Shown here: one piece after another, positions 22,509 to 31,751 of the stretch
Layout: the number at the start of each line of letters is the position of its first letter
Numbering within the stretch: position 1 is the stretch's first letter
Assembly: GCA_964449165.1 (NCBI GenBank)
Contig: CAYVAT010000006.1
Span: 1 to 64,000, forward strand
DNA length: 64,000 bases
Source of the DNA: CAYSCW01 sp964449165
Lineage (GTDB): Bacteria; Acidobacteriota; Aminicenantia; Aminicenantales; Aminicenantaceae
Direction of reading: 5' to 3'
Notes under the pieces: model-generated
Database searches by the model: none
What the model was told of the DNA's origin: nothing
Seen by the model: only the letters and a program-made list of their open reading frames with translations
Made by a program: the position numbers and the translations under genes

Positions 22509-24941
22509 TTATTTTTCTTTTTCCTTTTCGCCCGCAGCCGCATATGTTTTCCAGCTCTTAGCTAGCCTGGCCAGTTCTTGATCCACCAGGTAATTGACTG
22601 TATCCTTCTCGAAGGAGCCATCCTCCTTACGCTTGCCGGCCTTGATTCCGGTCAAGATTTCAATGCCTTCATCGATAGCCGTAACAGGATAGATGTGAAA
22701 TTTTCCTCCCTTGACAGCCTCTATCACCTCCCCGCGGAGCATCAAATTTTGAGCGTTTTGATGGGGGATGATCACGCCTTGATCGCCGGTCAATCCCTTA
22801 GCCTTGCAGACTTCAAAGAAGCCCTCGATCTTTTCATTCACACCGCCGATGGGCTGAATGTCTCCTCTCTGGTTGAGCGATCCTGTTACAGCAATATCCT
22901 GTCTCAAGGGAAGATTGGAAAGGCTGGAAAGGATGGCATAAACTTCGGTGGAGGATGCACTATCTCCTTCCACGCCGGCATATGACTGCTCAAAAGCAAG
23001 GCTAGCCGAAAGAGAGAAAGGCCTGCTCTGGGCATATTTACCCCTAAGATAGCCGCCCAGAATGAGCACACCCTTGTTATGAGTCCGGCCGCTGAGGTCG
23101 GCTTCTCTTTCTATGTTGATAACCCCGGCTCTTCCCACAGCTGCCCGGGCTGTGATTCGGGTGGGTTTTCCGAAGGCGAATTCGCCCATGTTGTAGACGG
23201 AAAGGCCGTTTACCTGACCGACCACATTGCCTTTGGTGTCGATCATGATAGTCCCTTCATCGATCATCTCTTGAATCTTATCCTCGATAAGGCTAACCCG
23301 CTCAAAACGCTCATCAATGGCCTTTTCTACATGAGAACGTTCCACTATCTTTTTTTTCTCTTTTTTTGCCCAGTAACTGGCCTCCCGGATAACATCGGCG
23401 ATGATATGGAAACGCGTGGAGACCTTTTTCTGTCTTCCCGCTAACCTCGTGGCATACTCGATGATGGCCGAGATACCTCCCTTATCAAAAGGAAGAAGTT
23501 TGTCTTCCTCGGTAATTTTCTTGATAAAGCTGGCGTATTCGGTGATAGTCTGGGTATCCTTGGGCATCTCCGAGTCAAATTCAGCCTTAACTTTGAAGAT
23601 TTTTTTAAAATCCTCATCCAGGAAGTAGAGGAGGTTGTAAATGTAGGCATCTCCGATCATAACCACCTTAACGGCGATTTCAACCGGCTCAGGCTTAAGC
23701 CGGCTGGCGGAAATGAGATAGAGGGATGTGAAGTTTTGGATCTCCATTTTCCTGTGTTTAAGCGTTCTCTTAAGAGTGGGCCATACACCCATTTCTACCA
23801 GGGCATCCAGGGCATTCATCACCAAGTACCCTCCGTTGGCCTTGAGCAGAGAGCCGGCTTTGATCTTGGTGAAATCGGTCTGCCAGATTCCAAAGCGGTT
23901 GAGAGTGGATTCAATTGATCCAAACAGGTTGACATAATTAGGATTTGTTTCCAGGACGATGGGAGCCCCTTTCTGTTCCGAATTATCGATGAGAAGATTA
24001 ACCTTGTATTCTAAAAAGGGATCGATGATTTCTCTTTCTTTCTGGTCCTTTTTCTTGGCTTTAAAGCGGTCGATATTTTTAACAAGATGGCTTTCTGCAT
24101 CCCTGAGATACTCAGAGATTTTATCCGATTCAAATTTTGTCCTTATCTCGGAAATGGCCCCTCTGATAATGGGAGTGATAGATTCTTCGTCCCATTCTTC
24201 GAGCAACTGGCGGGCATTTTCTTCGATTTCTTTCATCTTCTCAAAGATTTCTTCCAGCTTGTCTGTCAACTCCTCGTATTTGCTTTTCAGCTCCTCCAAT
24301 TTTTCTTTGGGGAATTTGCCCTCTCTGACCATAGCTTCCAGGTTTTTAAAAGAAACCGGCTTTCCTTCGATGAGAGGAACGAGGTCGGGTCTGACAAAGA
24401 GTCCCATCTGAACTTGGATGACGGAAAATCCTTGCTCTGCCACCTCCTCTTCGAATTTTTTCATAATCTCTTTTTGTTTTTTTTGCTGGCTTTCGATGAT
24501 AGCATCCCTTTTTTCTGTATAGTATTTGCTTTTGAGAAGATCGGGAATATTTGTCTCCAGCATTTTGATAAGATGGTCCATGGATTCTCTTAAACGTCTT
24601 CCTTCTCCAGCTGGAAGAGTGATCAGCATCGGTTCATCAGGATTCTTGAAGTTGTTGACATAGAGAATATCGTCGGGCGGCTTTTTTGCCTTTTCCAGTT
24701 TTTCCAAGAGCTGTTTGATGGTTGTAGTTCGGCCTGTACCTATCATTCCGGTTATAAAGATATTGTAGCCCAGGCTTTTGACATCCAGACCAGTCTGGAT
24801 AGCCTTGATCGCTCTGTCCTGACCGATGATTCCTTCACAGATCTTGCACTCGTCGCTTGTCTTAAAAGCGATCTTCTCGGGGTCAAGTTTCCATCGGAGT
24901 TGATCGGCTGAGAGCTCTTTGAAATTTGAAGCTTCTTTCAT
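22509..24941 (-). CDS. ATP-dependent Lon-like protease (LonB-type)
   Basis: An 810-residue AAA+ Lon-family protease. It has an N-terminal region with CKICEG, a Walker-A-like GMIGTGRTTTIKQLL near residue 65, a long coiled-coil insert (about 150-310, rich in Lys and Glu), a sensor region, and a C-terminal Lon protease domain with catalytic Ser in EGDSASSTEVYA and Lys in GGVNEKIEGF. It lacks the N-terminal substrate domain of LonA and a membrane anchor. Start chosen at 24941, where AAGGAGGT precedes the ATG by 4 nt; the frame is open to 24989. It probably degrades misfolded cytoplasmic proteins. It is divergent from the acetyltransferase gene. Confidence 0.85.
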   Translation of the reverse strand: MKEASNFKELSADQLRWKLDPEKIAFKTSDECKICEGIIGQDRAIKAIQTGLDVKSLGYNIFITGMIGTGRTTTIKQLLEKLEKAKKPPDDILYVNNFKNPDEPMLITLPAGEGRRLRESMDHLIKMLETNIPDLLKSKYYTEKRDAIIESQQKKQKEIMKKFEEEVAEQGFSVIQVQMGLFVRPDLVPLIEGKPVSFKNLEAMVREGKFPKEKLEELKSKYEELTDKLEEIFEKMKEIEENARQLLEEWDEESITPIIRGAISEIRTKFESDKISEYLRDAESHLVKNIDRFKAKKKDQKEREIIDPFLEYKVNLLIDNSEQKGAPIVLETNPNYVNLFGSIESTLNRFGIWQTDFTKIKAGSLLKANGGYLVMNALDALVEMGVWPTLKRTLKHRKMEIQNFTSLYLISASRLKPEPVEIAVKVVMIGDAYIYNLLYFLDEDFKKIFKVKAEFDSEMPKDTQTITEYASFIKKITEEDKLLPFDKGGISAIIEYATRLAGRQKKVSTRFHIIADVIREASYWAKKEKKKIVERSHVEKAIDERFERVSLIEDKIQEMIDEGTIMIDTKGNVVGQVNGLSVYNMGEFAFGKPTRITARAAVGRAGVINIEREADLSGRTHNKGVLILGGYLRGKYAQSRPFSLSASLAFEQSYAGVEGDSASSTEVYAILSSLSNLPLRQDIAVTGSLNQRGDIQPIGGVNEKIEGFFEVCKAKGLTGDQGVIIPHQNAQNLMLRGEVIEAVKGGKFHIYPVTAIDEGIEILTGIKAGKRKEDGSFEKDTVNYLVDQELARLAKSWKTYAAAGEKEKEK

Positions 24942-24994
24942 CTCGACCTCCTTTACACTTTGGAACCTTTCTTTCTGAGAATGTAACACAAAAG

Positions 24995-25008
24995 TTGAGA
25001 TGACTCAA
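24995..25008. promoter_or_regulatory. Inverted repeat between divergent genes
   Basis: TTGAG-ATGA-CTCAA is a perfect 5-bp inverted repeat centred between the divergent Lon-like and acetyltransferase genes, next to TATAAT at 25009-25014. On the minus strand TTGAGT-N17-TACATT can be read toward the Lon-like gene. A regulator site is possible; the repeat is short. Confidence 0.3.
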
Positions 25009-25079
25009 TATAATGCAATCTCTCCGTGCAAAAATAATCTTTATCTGATAAAATAGGAAAAATTTCAGAGGGCATTGGC

Positions 25080-26201
25080 GTGAATGATCTTCTTGTTAAG
25101 CAGGTAAACGCAAAGAAAGAACTGAAAACATTCATCACCTTGCCTTGGAAGGTTTATAGGGAGGATCCTAATTGGGTGCCGCCCCTGATCTCGGAGATAA
25201 AGGAGAGATTGAATAAAGAGAAGAATCCTTTCTTTGAGCATGCTGATATGGATCTTTTTCTGGCTTATAAAAATAATGAGGTGACGGGAAGGATTGCCGC
25301 TGTTTTAGACCAAAATCATAACCGGTTCCACAACGAGAAAATTGTCTTTTTTGGTCTATACGAAAGTCTCGACGATTTATCAACGGCTTCAACCCTTCTG
25401 GAAAGAGTTGCCGAATGGGGGAGAGAGAGGGACATGGAGGTATTGAGAGGCCCCATGAGCCTTTCCATGAACGATGAATGTGCCTTTCTCCTGGAGGGGT
25501 TTGATTCTCCCCCTGTGATTATGATGCCTTATAATCCGCCTTATTACATTGAGCTTATGGAGAAGTGCGGGATGGTCAAGGCCAAAGACCTATATGCCTT
25601 TTACATGACGAGAGATCATGATACCGTTCAAAAGGTCAATGCAATTGTAGAGAGAGCCAGAGAGCAGCTTCAGATAAAACCCCGGAAAATCAACATGAAA
25701 AAGCTCGATGAGGAAGCAAAAAGGATCCAGCACATCTATAATCAGGCCTGGGAGAAAAATTGGGGTTTCGTCCCCTGGACACAGTTGGAGATGGATTACA
25801 TGGTTAACAAGCTCAAACAGTTCGCTGACCCTAACCTGATTATCATAGCTGAAGACGAGAAGGAACCAGTAGGTTTTGCCTTTGGCTTGCCCAATTACAA
25901 TGAGGTTTTAAGGAAGATGAATGGCAGGATCACGCCTTTAAGCATTCTCAAATTCCTTATCTATCGCAAAAAAATAAAAGGGATGCGAGGGATGGTCTTT
26001 GGAGTGATCAAGAAATACAGACAAACAGGATTGAGTTACCTGCTTTATTCTGAGCTGGAGAGGAATGCCCTCGAACAAGGGTACGAGTGGGGTGAGACAT
26101 CCTGGCAGCTGGAGGATAATGAGGCCATCAACAGGTTCGTAGAATCTGTTGGAGGGAGAGTTTATAAAAAATACAGAATATTCGAAAAAAAAATCGTCTG
26201 A
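25080..26201 (+). CDS. GNAT-family N-acetyltransferase, large form
   Basis: A 373-residue protein with a C-terminal GNAT acetyltransferase fold (about 190-373, acetyl-CoA-binding part near GVIKKYRQTGLSYLLYSELE). The N-terminal half (DPNWVPPLISEIKERLN, FFEHADMDLFLAY) resembles the conserved large GNAT group often annotated only as acetyltransferase. The substrate is unknown. The start is GTG 25080 with AGAGGG upstream. It is monocistronic, divergent from the Lon-like gene. Confidence 0.75.
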   Translation: MNDLLVKQVNAKKELKTFITLPWKVYREDPNWVPPLISEIKERLNKEKNPFFEHADMDLFLAYKNNEVTGRIAAVLDQNHNRFHNEKIVFFGLYESLDDLSTASTLLERVAEWGRERDMEVLRGPMSLSMNDECAFLLEGFDSPPVIMMPYNPPYYIELMEKCGMVKAKDLYAFYMTRDHDTVQKVNAIVERAREQLQIKPRKINMKKLDEEAKRIQHIYNQAWEKNWGFVPWTQLEMDYMVNKLKQFADPNLIIIAEDEKEPVGFAFGLPNYNEVLRKMNGRITPLSILKFLIYRKKIKGMRGMVFGVIKKYRQTGLSYLLYSELERNALEQGYEWGETSWQLEDNEAINRFVESVGGRVYKKYRIFEKKIV

Positions 26202-26220
26202 AATGATTTCCAAAGGTGAG

Positions 26221-26246
26221 CCTGGATTATTTAGGATCACTCCAGG
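26221..26246. other. Hairpin before the crotonase gene
   Basis: CCTGGA (26221-26226) pairs with TCCAGG (26241-26246) with a 14-nt loop, directly before an AT-rich TATATTATAT stretch. It could be a regulator site or a weak 3' hairpin of the acetyltransferase mRNA. Confidence 0.3.
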
Positions 26247-26290
26247 TATATTATATGAAATAATAGAATTTGGATGTCAGTGGAGGCTTT

Positions 26291-27073
26291 ATGGAGTATA
26301 AAAATGTATTGACAAAAAAAGATGATGGTCTGGGCTGGATCATCATCAATCGTCCGGATAGGCTCAACGCTCTGAATGCGGAAACTGTCAAGGAGCTGCA
26401 ACAGGCCTTCCTTTCTTTTGAAGGCGACTCTGAGGTTAAGGCTGTCATTCTCACTGGCTCTGGAGAGAAAGCTTTTGTGGCTGGAGCAGACATAGGTGAG
26501 CTTTCCCGTCTTGATATTTCCACAGGAGAAAAGTATGTTTTAGAAGGACAGAAGCTGACCATCCTCATCGAAAACTTCAAAAAACCTGTCATCGCAGCAG
26601 TAAACGGGTATGCTCTGGGAGGAGGTACGGAATTGGCTCTCTCATGCCACATCCGCATCGCTTCTGAGAAGGCAAAGATGGGTCAGCCGGAAGTAAAGCT
26701 GGGTCTCATTCCTGGATTTGGTGGTACCCAGAGGCTGGCGAGGCTGGTTGGGAAAGGTAAAGCCCTGGAACTCATCCTGAGCGGAAAGATGATTGACGCA
26801 CAGGAGGCCTTGACCATAGGCCTTTTGAACAGAGTAGTGCCTCATGAAGAGCTTTCTTCAACCTGCGAAGCTATTGCTCGAGAAATCGTAGACAATTCTC
26901 CAATCGCTCTTGAATATTCCATTCAGGCCGTCAACGAAGGTTTGGATCAAACTCTGGAAGAAGGCCTGCATTTGGAGGCCAAACTCTTTGGCAAAGCCTG
27001 TGCCACCGAAGACAGCAAGGAAGGAACACAGGCCTTCTTGGAGAAGCGAAAAGCCAACTTTAGGGGAAAATAA
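26291..27073 (+). CDS. Enoyl-CoA hydratase, crotonase family
   Basis: A 260-residue crotonase-fold enzyme. The oxyanion-hole segments AFVAGADIGEL and ALGGGTELALSC and the second catalytic Glu in GQPEVKLGLIPGFGGTQRL are all intact, which supports true hydratase activity on short-chain enoyl-CoA (crotonase/Crt-like). This fits a fermentative pathway or fatty acid turnover. Start ATG 26291 follows GGAGG by 5 nt; an earlier in-frame start at 26270 lacks such a site. ribH follows 11 bp later. Confidence 0.85.
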   Translation: MEYKNVLTKKDDGLGWIIINRPDRLNALNAETVKELQQAFLSFEGDSEVKAVILTGSGEKAFVAGADIGELSRLDISTGEKYVLEGQKLTILIENFKKPVIAAVNGYALGGGTELALSCHIRIASEKAKMGQPEVKLGLIPGFGGTQRLARLVGKGKALELILSGKMIDAQEALTIGLLNRVVPHEELSSTCEAIAREIVDNSPIALEYSIQAVNEGLDQTLEEGLHLEAKLFGKACATEDSKEGTQAFLEKRKANFRGK

Positions 27074-27084
27074 AGGAGAAGAAA

Positions 27085-27555
27085 ATGCAAGTCTACCAGG
27101 GAAAACTACAGGCAAAGGGCTTAAAGATCGGAATCGTTCTCAGCCGTTTCAACCAGTTTATTTCCGATAGACTCCTTGAGGGAGCGCTGGATGCATTGCA
27201 CAAACTGGGTGCTGAGGATACAGACCTATCAGTCTACAAAGTCCCGGGGGCGTTCGAAGTGCCGTTAGTGGCCAAGAAGCTGGCCCGCGAGGGAAAAGTC
27301 GACGGGATTCTCTGTCTTGGTGCTTTAATAAGAGGCGATACACCTCATTTTGATTTTTTGAGCGCTGAAGTGACTAAAGGGCTGGCTCAGATCAGTATGG
27401 ATGGGGAAATTCCGCTTGCCTATGGCATTTTGACCGTAGAGACCATTGAACAGGGGATAGAAAGGGCTGGAACAAAAGCCGGAAACAAAGGCTATGATTC
27501 CGCATTTTCTTTGGTTGAAACCATTCAGCTGATGAAACAAGCCGGTCTGGAGTAG
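27085..27555 (+). CDS. ribH: 6,7-dimethyl-8-ribityllumazine synthase
   Basis: A 156-residue lumazine synthase, the penultimate step of riboflavin synthesis. It shows SRFNQFISDRLLEGA, VPGAFEVPLVAK and the catalytic His segment IRGDTPHFDFL, with the C-terminal GNKGYDSA. Normal length; forms an icosahedral or pentameric assembly in known members. AAAGGAGAAG precedes the start. No other riboflavin genes are here; nusB follows, the common ribH-nusB arrangement. Confidence 0.93.
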   Translation: MQVYQGKLQAKGLKIGIVLSRFNQFISDRLLEGALDALHKLGAEDTDLSVYKVPGAFEVPLVAKKLAREGKVDGILCLGALIRGDTPHFDFLSAEVTKGLAQISMDGEIPLAYGILTVETIEQGIERAGTKAGNKGYDSAFSLVETIQLMKQAGLE

Positions 27556-27567
27556 GATTGAGTCTTG

Positions 27568-28008
27568 ATGGGCACGCGGAGGAAAGCCCGGGAGAGCGCA
27601 TTACAGATTCTTTTCCAGCTCGATTTTGACGACGCACAGCCTGAAAAAATCATAGAACAATACTGGCAACACAAGAAAGCTACTAAGGAAATCAGGCAGT
27701 ACGCCGATTGGTTGGTCAAAGGGATCATTTCCCACAAGGAGGATATCGATAGAATCATCCAATCTGTCTCAGAGCACTGGCGCATCAGTCGGATGGCCGT
27801 GGTCGACCGAAATATTCTGAGGATGGCAGTCTTCGAACTTCTTTTCGAACAGAATGTTGCTGCAGCCATAGTGATTAACGAGGCTATAGAAATTGCCAAG
27901 AAGTACAGTGACGAGGAAGCAGCCACATTTGTCAACGGCCTTCTGGATGCTGCCAGGAAGAAACTTGCATCGGAAAGGAAGACGGATAAGGAAGGAACAG
28001 ATGAGTGA
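27568..28008 (+). CDS. nusB: Transcription antitermination factor NusB
   Basis: A 146-residue all-helical RNA-binding protein. It opens with TRRKARESALQILFQLDF and contains ISRMAVVDRNILRMAVFELLF and INEAIEIAKKYSDEEAATFVNGLLDA, all characteristic of NusB, which binds boxA RNA with NusE in rRNA antitermination. Either TTG 27565 or ATG 27568 could start it; I take ATG. The 3' end overlaps lysS by 8 bp. Confidence 0.92.
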   Translation: MGTRRKARESALQILFQLDFDDAQPEKIIEQYWQHKKATKEIRQYADWLVKGIISHKEDIDRIIQSVSEHWRISRMAVVDRNILRMAVFELLFEQNVAAAIVINEAIEIAKKYSDEEAATFVNGLLDAARKKLASERKTDKEGTDE

Positions 28009-29527
28009 GAAGAAAAATAACCTGAAGAGTAAGTCTTCCCGAAAAAAGACGCAATCCAGGAGAAGCGACCAGGAAATTGCCCGTGAGACAAAGATGGAAG
28101 AACTTCGCCGAGAAGGAGTAGAGGTTTTTCCTCACAACATTGAAAAAACACACTCCGTCTTTGAGGTTGTATCCGGTTACTCTTCTTTTTCCAAGGAAGA
28201 ACTGGAACAGAAGAAGGTCGAAGTAATGGTTCCTGGAAGAGTGATTTCTATCCGTCGAATGGGACGTGCCACCTTTTTTCATATCGCTGACAGCCAGGGA
28301 AGAATACAAGCCTATATGCGTGAAGATGAAGTGGGAAAGAAAACCTACCAATTATTCTCGCTCATCGATATAGGGGACATCCTTGCTGTAAAGGGTACGC
28401 TTTTCAAGACCAAAACAGGGGAACTTACGGTTTTTGTCGGTTCCTTCACTTTCTTAGCAAAATGTCTGCATCCACTTCCTGAGAAGTGGCATGGTCTGCA
28501 GGATATGGAATTGCGCTACAGGAAACGATATCTAGATCTTATTATCAATCCAGAAGAATCTGAGGTGTTCCGTTTGAGGAGCTCTCTCATCTCCAAAATC
28601 AGGGAGTTTTTTGACCAAAGAGGCTATATCGAAGTGGAAACACCTATGATGCAACCTATACCTGGAGGGGCTTTGGCCCGGCCATTCAAGACTTTTCACA
28701 ATGCCCTGGGTATAGACCTCTACTTGAGGATTGCGCCGGAGCTGTACCTGAAGAGGTTGATTGTCGGAGGAATCGAGAAAGTCTACGAGATCAATCGCAA
28801 TTTTCGAAATGAGGGAATATCCTCAGAACACAATCCTGAATTCACCATGCTCGAATTTTACCAGGCATACAGCGATTACCAGGATATGATGGAGCTAACC
28901 GAAGAGCTGATCACTTCCCTGGCTCGAGCTCTTTTGGGCACAGAGGAAATTGTCTACGGAAAGGAAAAGATTTCTTTAAAAAGGCCGTGGAAGAGGATTA
29001 AATTCAAAGAGGCCCTTATCCATTACAGTGGAATCGCCCCTCAGCGTTTTGATATGGAAAGTGAGGTGATCGAATTGGCCTCAACTTTGGCAGCCGATAA
29101 GAAGCCCCTCTCTTACGGGAAGGCATTGGATATCATTTTTGATAAATATGTGAAAGAGAACCTTGTCCAACCCACTTTTATTGTCAATCCTCTTAAGGAA
29201 GTCTCTCCTTTGGCCAAGGCTTCCCGAGAGAATCCCCAAGAGGCTGAGCGATTCGAGCTGATCATGGGAGGGATGGAGATTGCCAATGCATTTAGTGAGC
29301 TGTCGGATCCGGAAGAACAGCAGAAGCGATTTGAGCAGCAGGCAGAAGAGAGAAAAAAAGGAAGCGAGGAGGCCCACTGGATAGACACCGATTACATTCA
29401 GGCGCTCGAATACGGCCTGCCTCCAACTGGAGGCGAAGGCATCGGGATAGACCGTCTGGTTATGCTTTTTTCGAACAGAAGGTCCATAAGAGAAGTTATC
29501 CTCTTCCCACTCCTCCGTCCGAAATGA
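28001..29527 (+). CDS. lysS: Lysyl-tRNA synthetase, class II
   Basis: A 508-residue class II synthetase. A basic N-terminal tail (NNLKSKSSRKKTQSRR) precedes the OB-fold anticodon-binding domain (VMVPGRVISIRRMGRATFFHIAD). The catalytic domain has motif 1 (RGYIEVETPMMQPIPGGALA), motif 2 (EINRNFRNEGISSEHNPEFT) and motif 3 (GLPPTGGEGIGIDRLVM). The ATG at 28001 overlaps the end of nusB and matches where the family begins; GGAAGG lies upstream. It charges tRNA-Lys. Confidence 0.93.
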   Translation: MSEKKNNLKSKSSRKKTQSRRSDQEIARETKMEELRREGVEVFPHNIEKTHSVFEVVSGYSSFSKEELEQKKVEVMVPGRVISIRRMGRATFFHIADSQGRIQAYMREDEVGKKTYQLFSLIDIGDILAVKGTLFKTKTGELTVFVGSFTFLAKCLHPLPEKWHGLQDMELRYRKRYLDLIINPEESEVFRLRSSLISKIREFFDQRGYIEVETPMMQPIPGGALARPFKTFHNALGIDLYLRIAPELYLKRLIVGGIEKVYEINRNFRNEGISSEHNPEFTMLEFYQAYSDYQDMMELTEELITSLARALLGTEEIVYGKEKISLKRPWKRIKFKEALIHYSGIAPQRFDMESEVIELASTLAADKKPLSYGKALDIIFDKYVKENLVQPTFIVNPLKEVSPLAKASRENPQEAERFELIMGGMEIANAFSELSDPEEQQKRFEQQAEERKKGSEEAHWIDTDYIQALEYGLPPTGGEGIGIDRLVMLFSNRRSIREVILFPLLRPK

Positions 29528-29626
29528 AGAGGTAGAAGCTAGACCTAGTAAGGAACAGATGCTAAAGGCAGGCTTGAAGTCTCCAAACATAATTCAATGA
29601 TGAAGTTTAATCCTAATCGAATGTAG

Positions 29627-30847
29627 ATGAAATACGAATTATTCATCGCCAGGCGTTACTTAACCGCTCGAAGGAAGCAGGCATTCATTTCGGTCATTAC
29701 TTTTATTTCCATCCTGGGCATTGTCATCGGAGTGATGGCTCTTATCATTGCCCTCGCTCTCATCACAGGTTTTCAAGGAGATGTTCAGGCAAAAATACTG
29801 GGCGCAACATCCCATATCATGGTTTCAGACATCAGCGGCGAGGGATTGCAAGATTATCCCCAACTGATGGCGAGAATCAAAGACAGGAAGGGAATCGTCT
29901 CAGTTGCTCCGGTGGTTTATGAAACCGTCCTTATTCAGGGTCCATACAAAGCTTCTGGGGCTATTCTCCAGGGAATGGATTTTGAGCTGGAGAAGAAAAA
30001 CTCGGCTTGGCTCCAGAATCTGGAAAAAGGGCAGATTCCCCAGCCTGATTCTAAAAGGGAAGAAATCCTCCTGGGAGATGAAATGGCTTTTCAGATAGGT
30101 GCAGGAGTAGGAGATGTGGTGACGGTTTTGACCTCTTCCTCCCGTCTTTCCCCCATAGGCCTCATTCCCAAGACAAAAAAATTTGTGGTGACAGGAATTT
30201 TCTCAACTGGCCTCTATGAGTTTGACTCGTCAAGATCCCTGGTCTCTTTGGAAACAGCACAAAAATTTCTGAATTTAGAAGGAAGAGTAAGCTTCCTTCA
30301 GGTCAAAATTGAGGACATATTCCAGGCCCAAAAGATTGCAAACCAAATTAAAGACTTAATCCCTCCTGTCGCCTATGTGACAACTTGGATGGAACTCAAT
30401 AAGTCTCTTTTTTCTGCCTTGAAACTGGAGAAGAACGTGATGTTTCTCACCATCGCTCTCATCGTCTTTGTGGCTGCCCTGAACATTATCGCTACTCTCA
30501 TCCTGATGGTCATGGAAAAGACTAGAGATATCGGGATCCTGATTGCCATGGGGGCGACTGCCCAGAATATCAAGAGAATATTTTTTCTCCAGGGAGCCAT
30601 GATCGGAGTCGTCGGGACGGTTATCGGCGTGGCGCTGGGCCTTTTGTGGTGCTGGTTGGCCAATACTTTCCAGCTCATCAAGGTGCCCATGGACATCTAT
30701 CAAATCGCTTATGTCCCCTTTCATATCAAAACATTCGATCTGATCCTCATAGTCGGGATTACCGTCCTGATCAGCTTTCTTTCTACTCTCTTTCCTTCTC
30801 ATCGGGCTTCGAAGGTGGATCCTGTGGTAGCTTTGAAATATGAGTAG
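29627..30847 (+). CDS. lolC: Lipoprotein-releasing permease LolC/LolE
   Basis: A 406-residue permease: N-terminal FIARRYLTARRKQAFISVIT and first helix (about 22-48), a periplasmic domain (about 50-265), then three helices with NIIATLILMVMEKTRDIGILIAMGA and the terminal [16 protein letters not shown], as in LolC/E. With LolD downstream (8-bp overlap) it should extract lipoproteins from the inner membrane and hand them to LolA. A single permease gene implies a homodimer (LolF-like) or a second permease elsewhere. No clear ribosome binding site precedes ATG 29627. Confidence 0.88.
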   Translation: MKYELFIARRYLTARRKQAFISVITFISILGIVIGVMALIIALALITGFQGDVQAKILGATSHIMVSDISGEGLQDYPQLMARIKDRKGIVSVAPVVYETVLIQGPYKASGAILQGMDFELEKKNSAWLQNLEKGQIPQPDSKREEILLGDEMAFQIGAGVGDVVTVLTSSSRLSPIGLIPKTKKFVVTGIFSTGLYEFDSSRSLVSLETAQKFLNLEGRVSFLQVKIEDIFQAQKIANQIKDLIPPVAYVTTWMELNKSLFSALKLEKNVMFLTIALIVFVAALNIIATLILMVMEKTRDIGILIAMGATAQNIKRIFFLQGAMIGVVGTVIGVALGLLWCWLANTFQLIKVPMDIYQIAYVPFHIKTFDLILIVGITVLISFLSTLFPSHRASKVDPVVALKYE

Positions 30848-31526
30848 CATCATCAGAACAGAAGGATTGGCAAAAGATTATGCGTTACCCAAGGGAAAAC
30901 TTTGCGTTTTTGAAGGGCTGGATTTTAACCTGGAAAGAGGGGATCTGGTGGCTATCATGGGTGTTTCTGGGGTAGGGAAGACCACCCTGCTCAATCTGTT
31001 GGGCCTTCTGGATAAACCGACTGAAGGGAGAATATACTTGGATGGAGAGGATATCTTCATCAAGACCGACAGACAGAAGGCTGAGATAAGGAATCGAAAA
31101 ATCGGTTTTGTCTTCCAGTTTTATCATCTTCTGCCTGAATTTACCGCCCTTGAAAACATCAGCTTTCCGCTTCTTATTGGAGGTGTCGAGAAGAAGAAGG
31201 CACAACGGAAAGCAGAGGCCATTCTGAAGGAACTCTCTCTGGAAGACAAAGCCCCTCTCAGACCCAGTCAACTCTCTGGAGGAGAGCAACAGAGAGTGGC
31301 TATTGCCCGGGCCTTGGTTAACGAACCAAAGCTTCTTCTAGCCGACGAGCCTACGGGAAATCTGGACTGGAAAACAGGTCAGACGATCCTTAAGATAATC
31401 GGTGACCTACACACAAGCAAAGGGCTTTCTTCCATCATCGTGACCCATAATGAAAAAGTGGCACAGTTCTGCCGGAGGGTGTATTTGATGGAAAAGGGAA
31501 GCCTGAAACTTTTGCCCCCCCTTTAG
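30840..31526 (+). CDS. lolD: Lipoprotein-releasing ATPase LolD
   Basis: A 228-residue ABC ATPase with Walker [13 protein letters not shown]-loop [16 protein letters not shown], signature [15 protein letters not shown], Walker [13 protein letters not shown] and the H-loop VTHNEK. It belongs to the MacB/LolD subgroup and starts inside the end of lolC, so the two are translationally coupled. It powers lipoprotein release on the cytoplasmic face. It might also serve the two orphan MacB-type permeases at 15911-18390, but that is only a guess. Confidence 0.9.
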   Translation: MSSIIRTEGLAKDYALPKGKLCVFEGLDFNLERGDLVAIMGVSGVGKTTLLNLLGLLDKPTEGRIYLDGEDIFIKTDRQKAEIRNRKIGFVFQFYHLLPEFTALENISFPLLIGGVEKKKAQRKAEAILKELSLEDKAPLRPSQLSGGEQQRVAIARALVNEPKLLLADEPTGNLDWKTGQTILKIIGDLHTSKGLSSIIVTHNEKVAQFCRRVYLMEKGSLKLLPPL

Positions 31527-31592
31527 AGTTTTAGTTAACGTAGACTCAAAACATACCTTTGCCTTGTTATAGTGTAAAGGAGGTTTTTGGAG

Positions 31593-31751
31593 ATGTTGCT
31601 CGTTCCATCAGATTCTTTACGTCATTGCCTTAAAGCTTGTCCATCCCCAAGAACCTTCTTTATGAGGGAAATGCTATTGATTTCCTGCGAACCAAACAGG
31701 CCTATCTCTTTGAAAAAAAAAGACATTTATGGTATAAGGAAGAAAAAATGA
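31593..31751 (+). CDS. Possible 52-residue ORF overlapping the bamA start
   Basis: ATG 31593 follows a strong site, AAAGGAGG, by 9 nt and opens a 53-codon frame whose TGA overlaps the bamA ATG as ATGA (31748-31751). This is the classic layout for translational coupling. The product (MLLVPSDSLRHCLKACPSP at the start, a lysine-rich end) is not recognised and shows no clear domain. It may be a leader peptide governing bamA translation, or chance. bamA itself has only a weak site (GGAAG about 10 nt upstream), which makes coupling plausible. Confidence 0.4.
   Translation: MLLVPSDSLRHCLKACPSPRTFFMREMLLISCEPNRPISLKKKDIYGIRKKK

Noticed and set aside
24087..24593. 168-codon plus-strand frame inside the Lon-like protease gene
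   Set aside because: It is antisense to the coiled-coil coding region and rich in Phe/Leu from Lys/Glu codons on the other strand.
27893..28000. Upstream extension of lysS
   Set aside because: The extra residues overlap nusB in another frame, and the family start with GGAAGG is at 28001.
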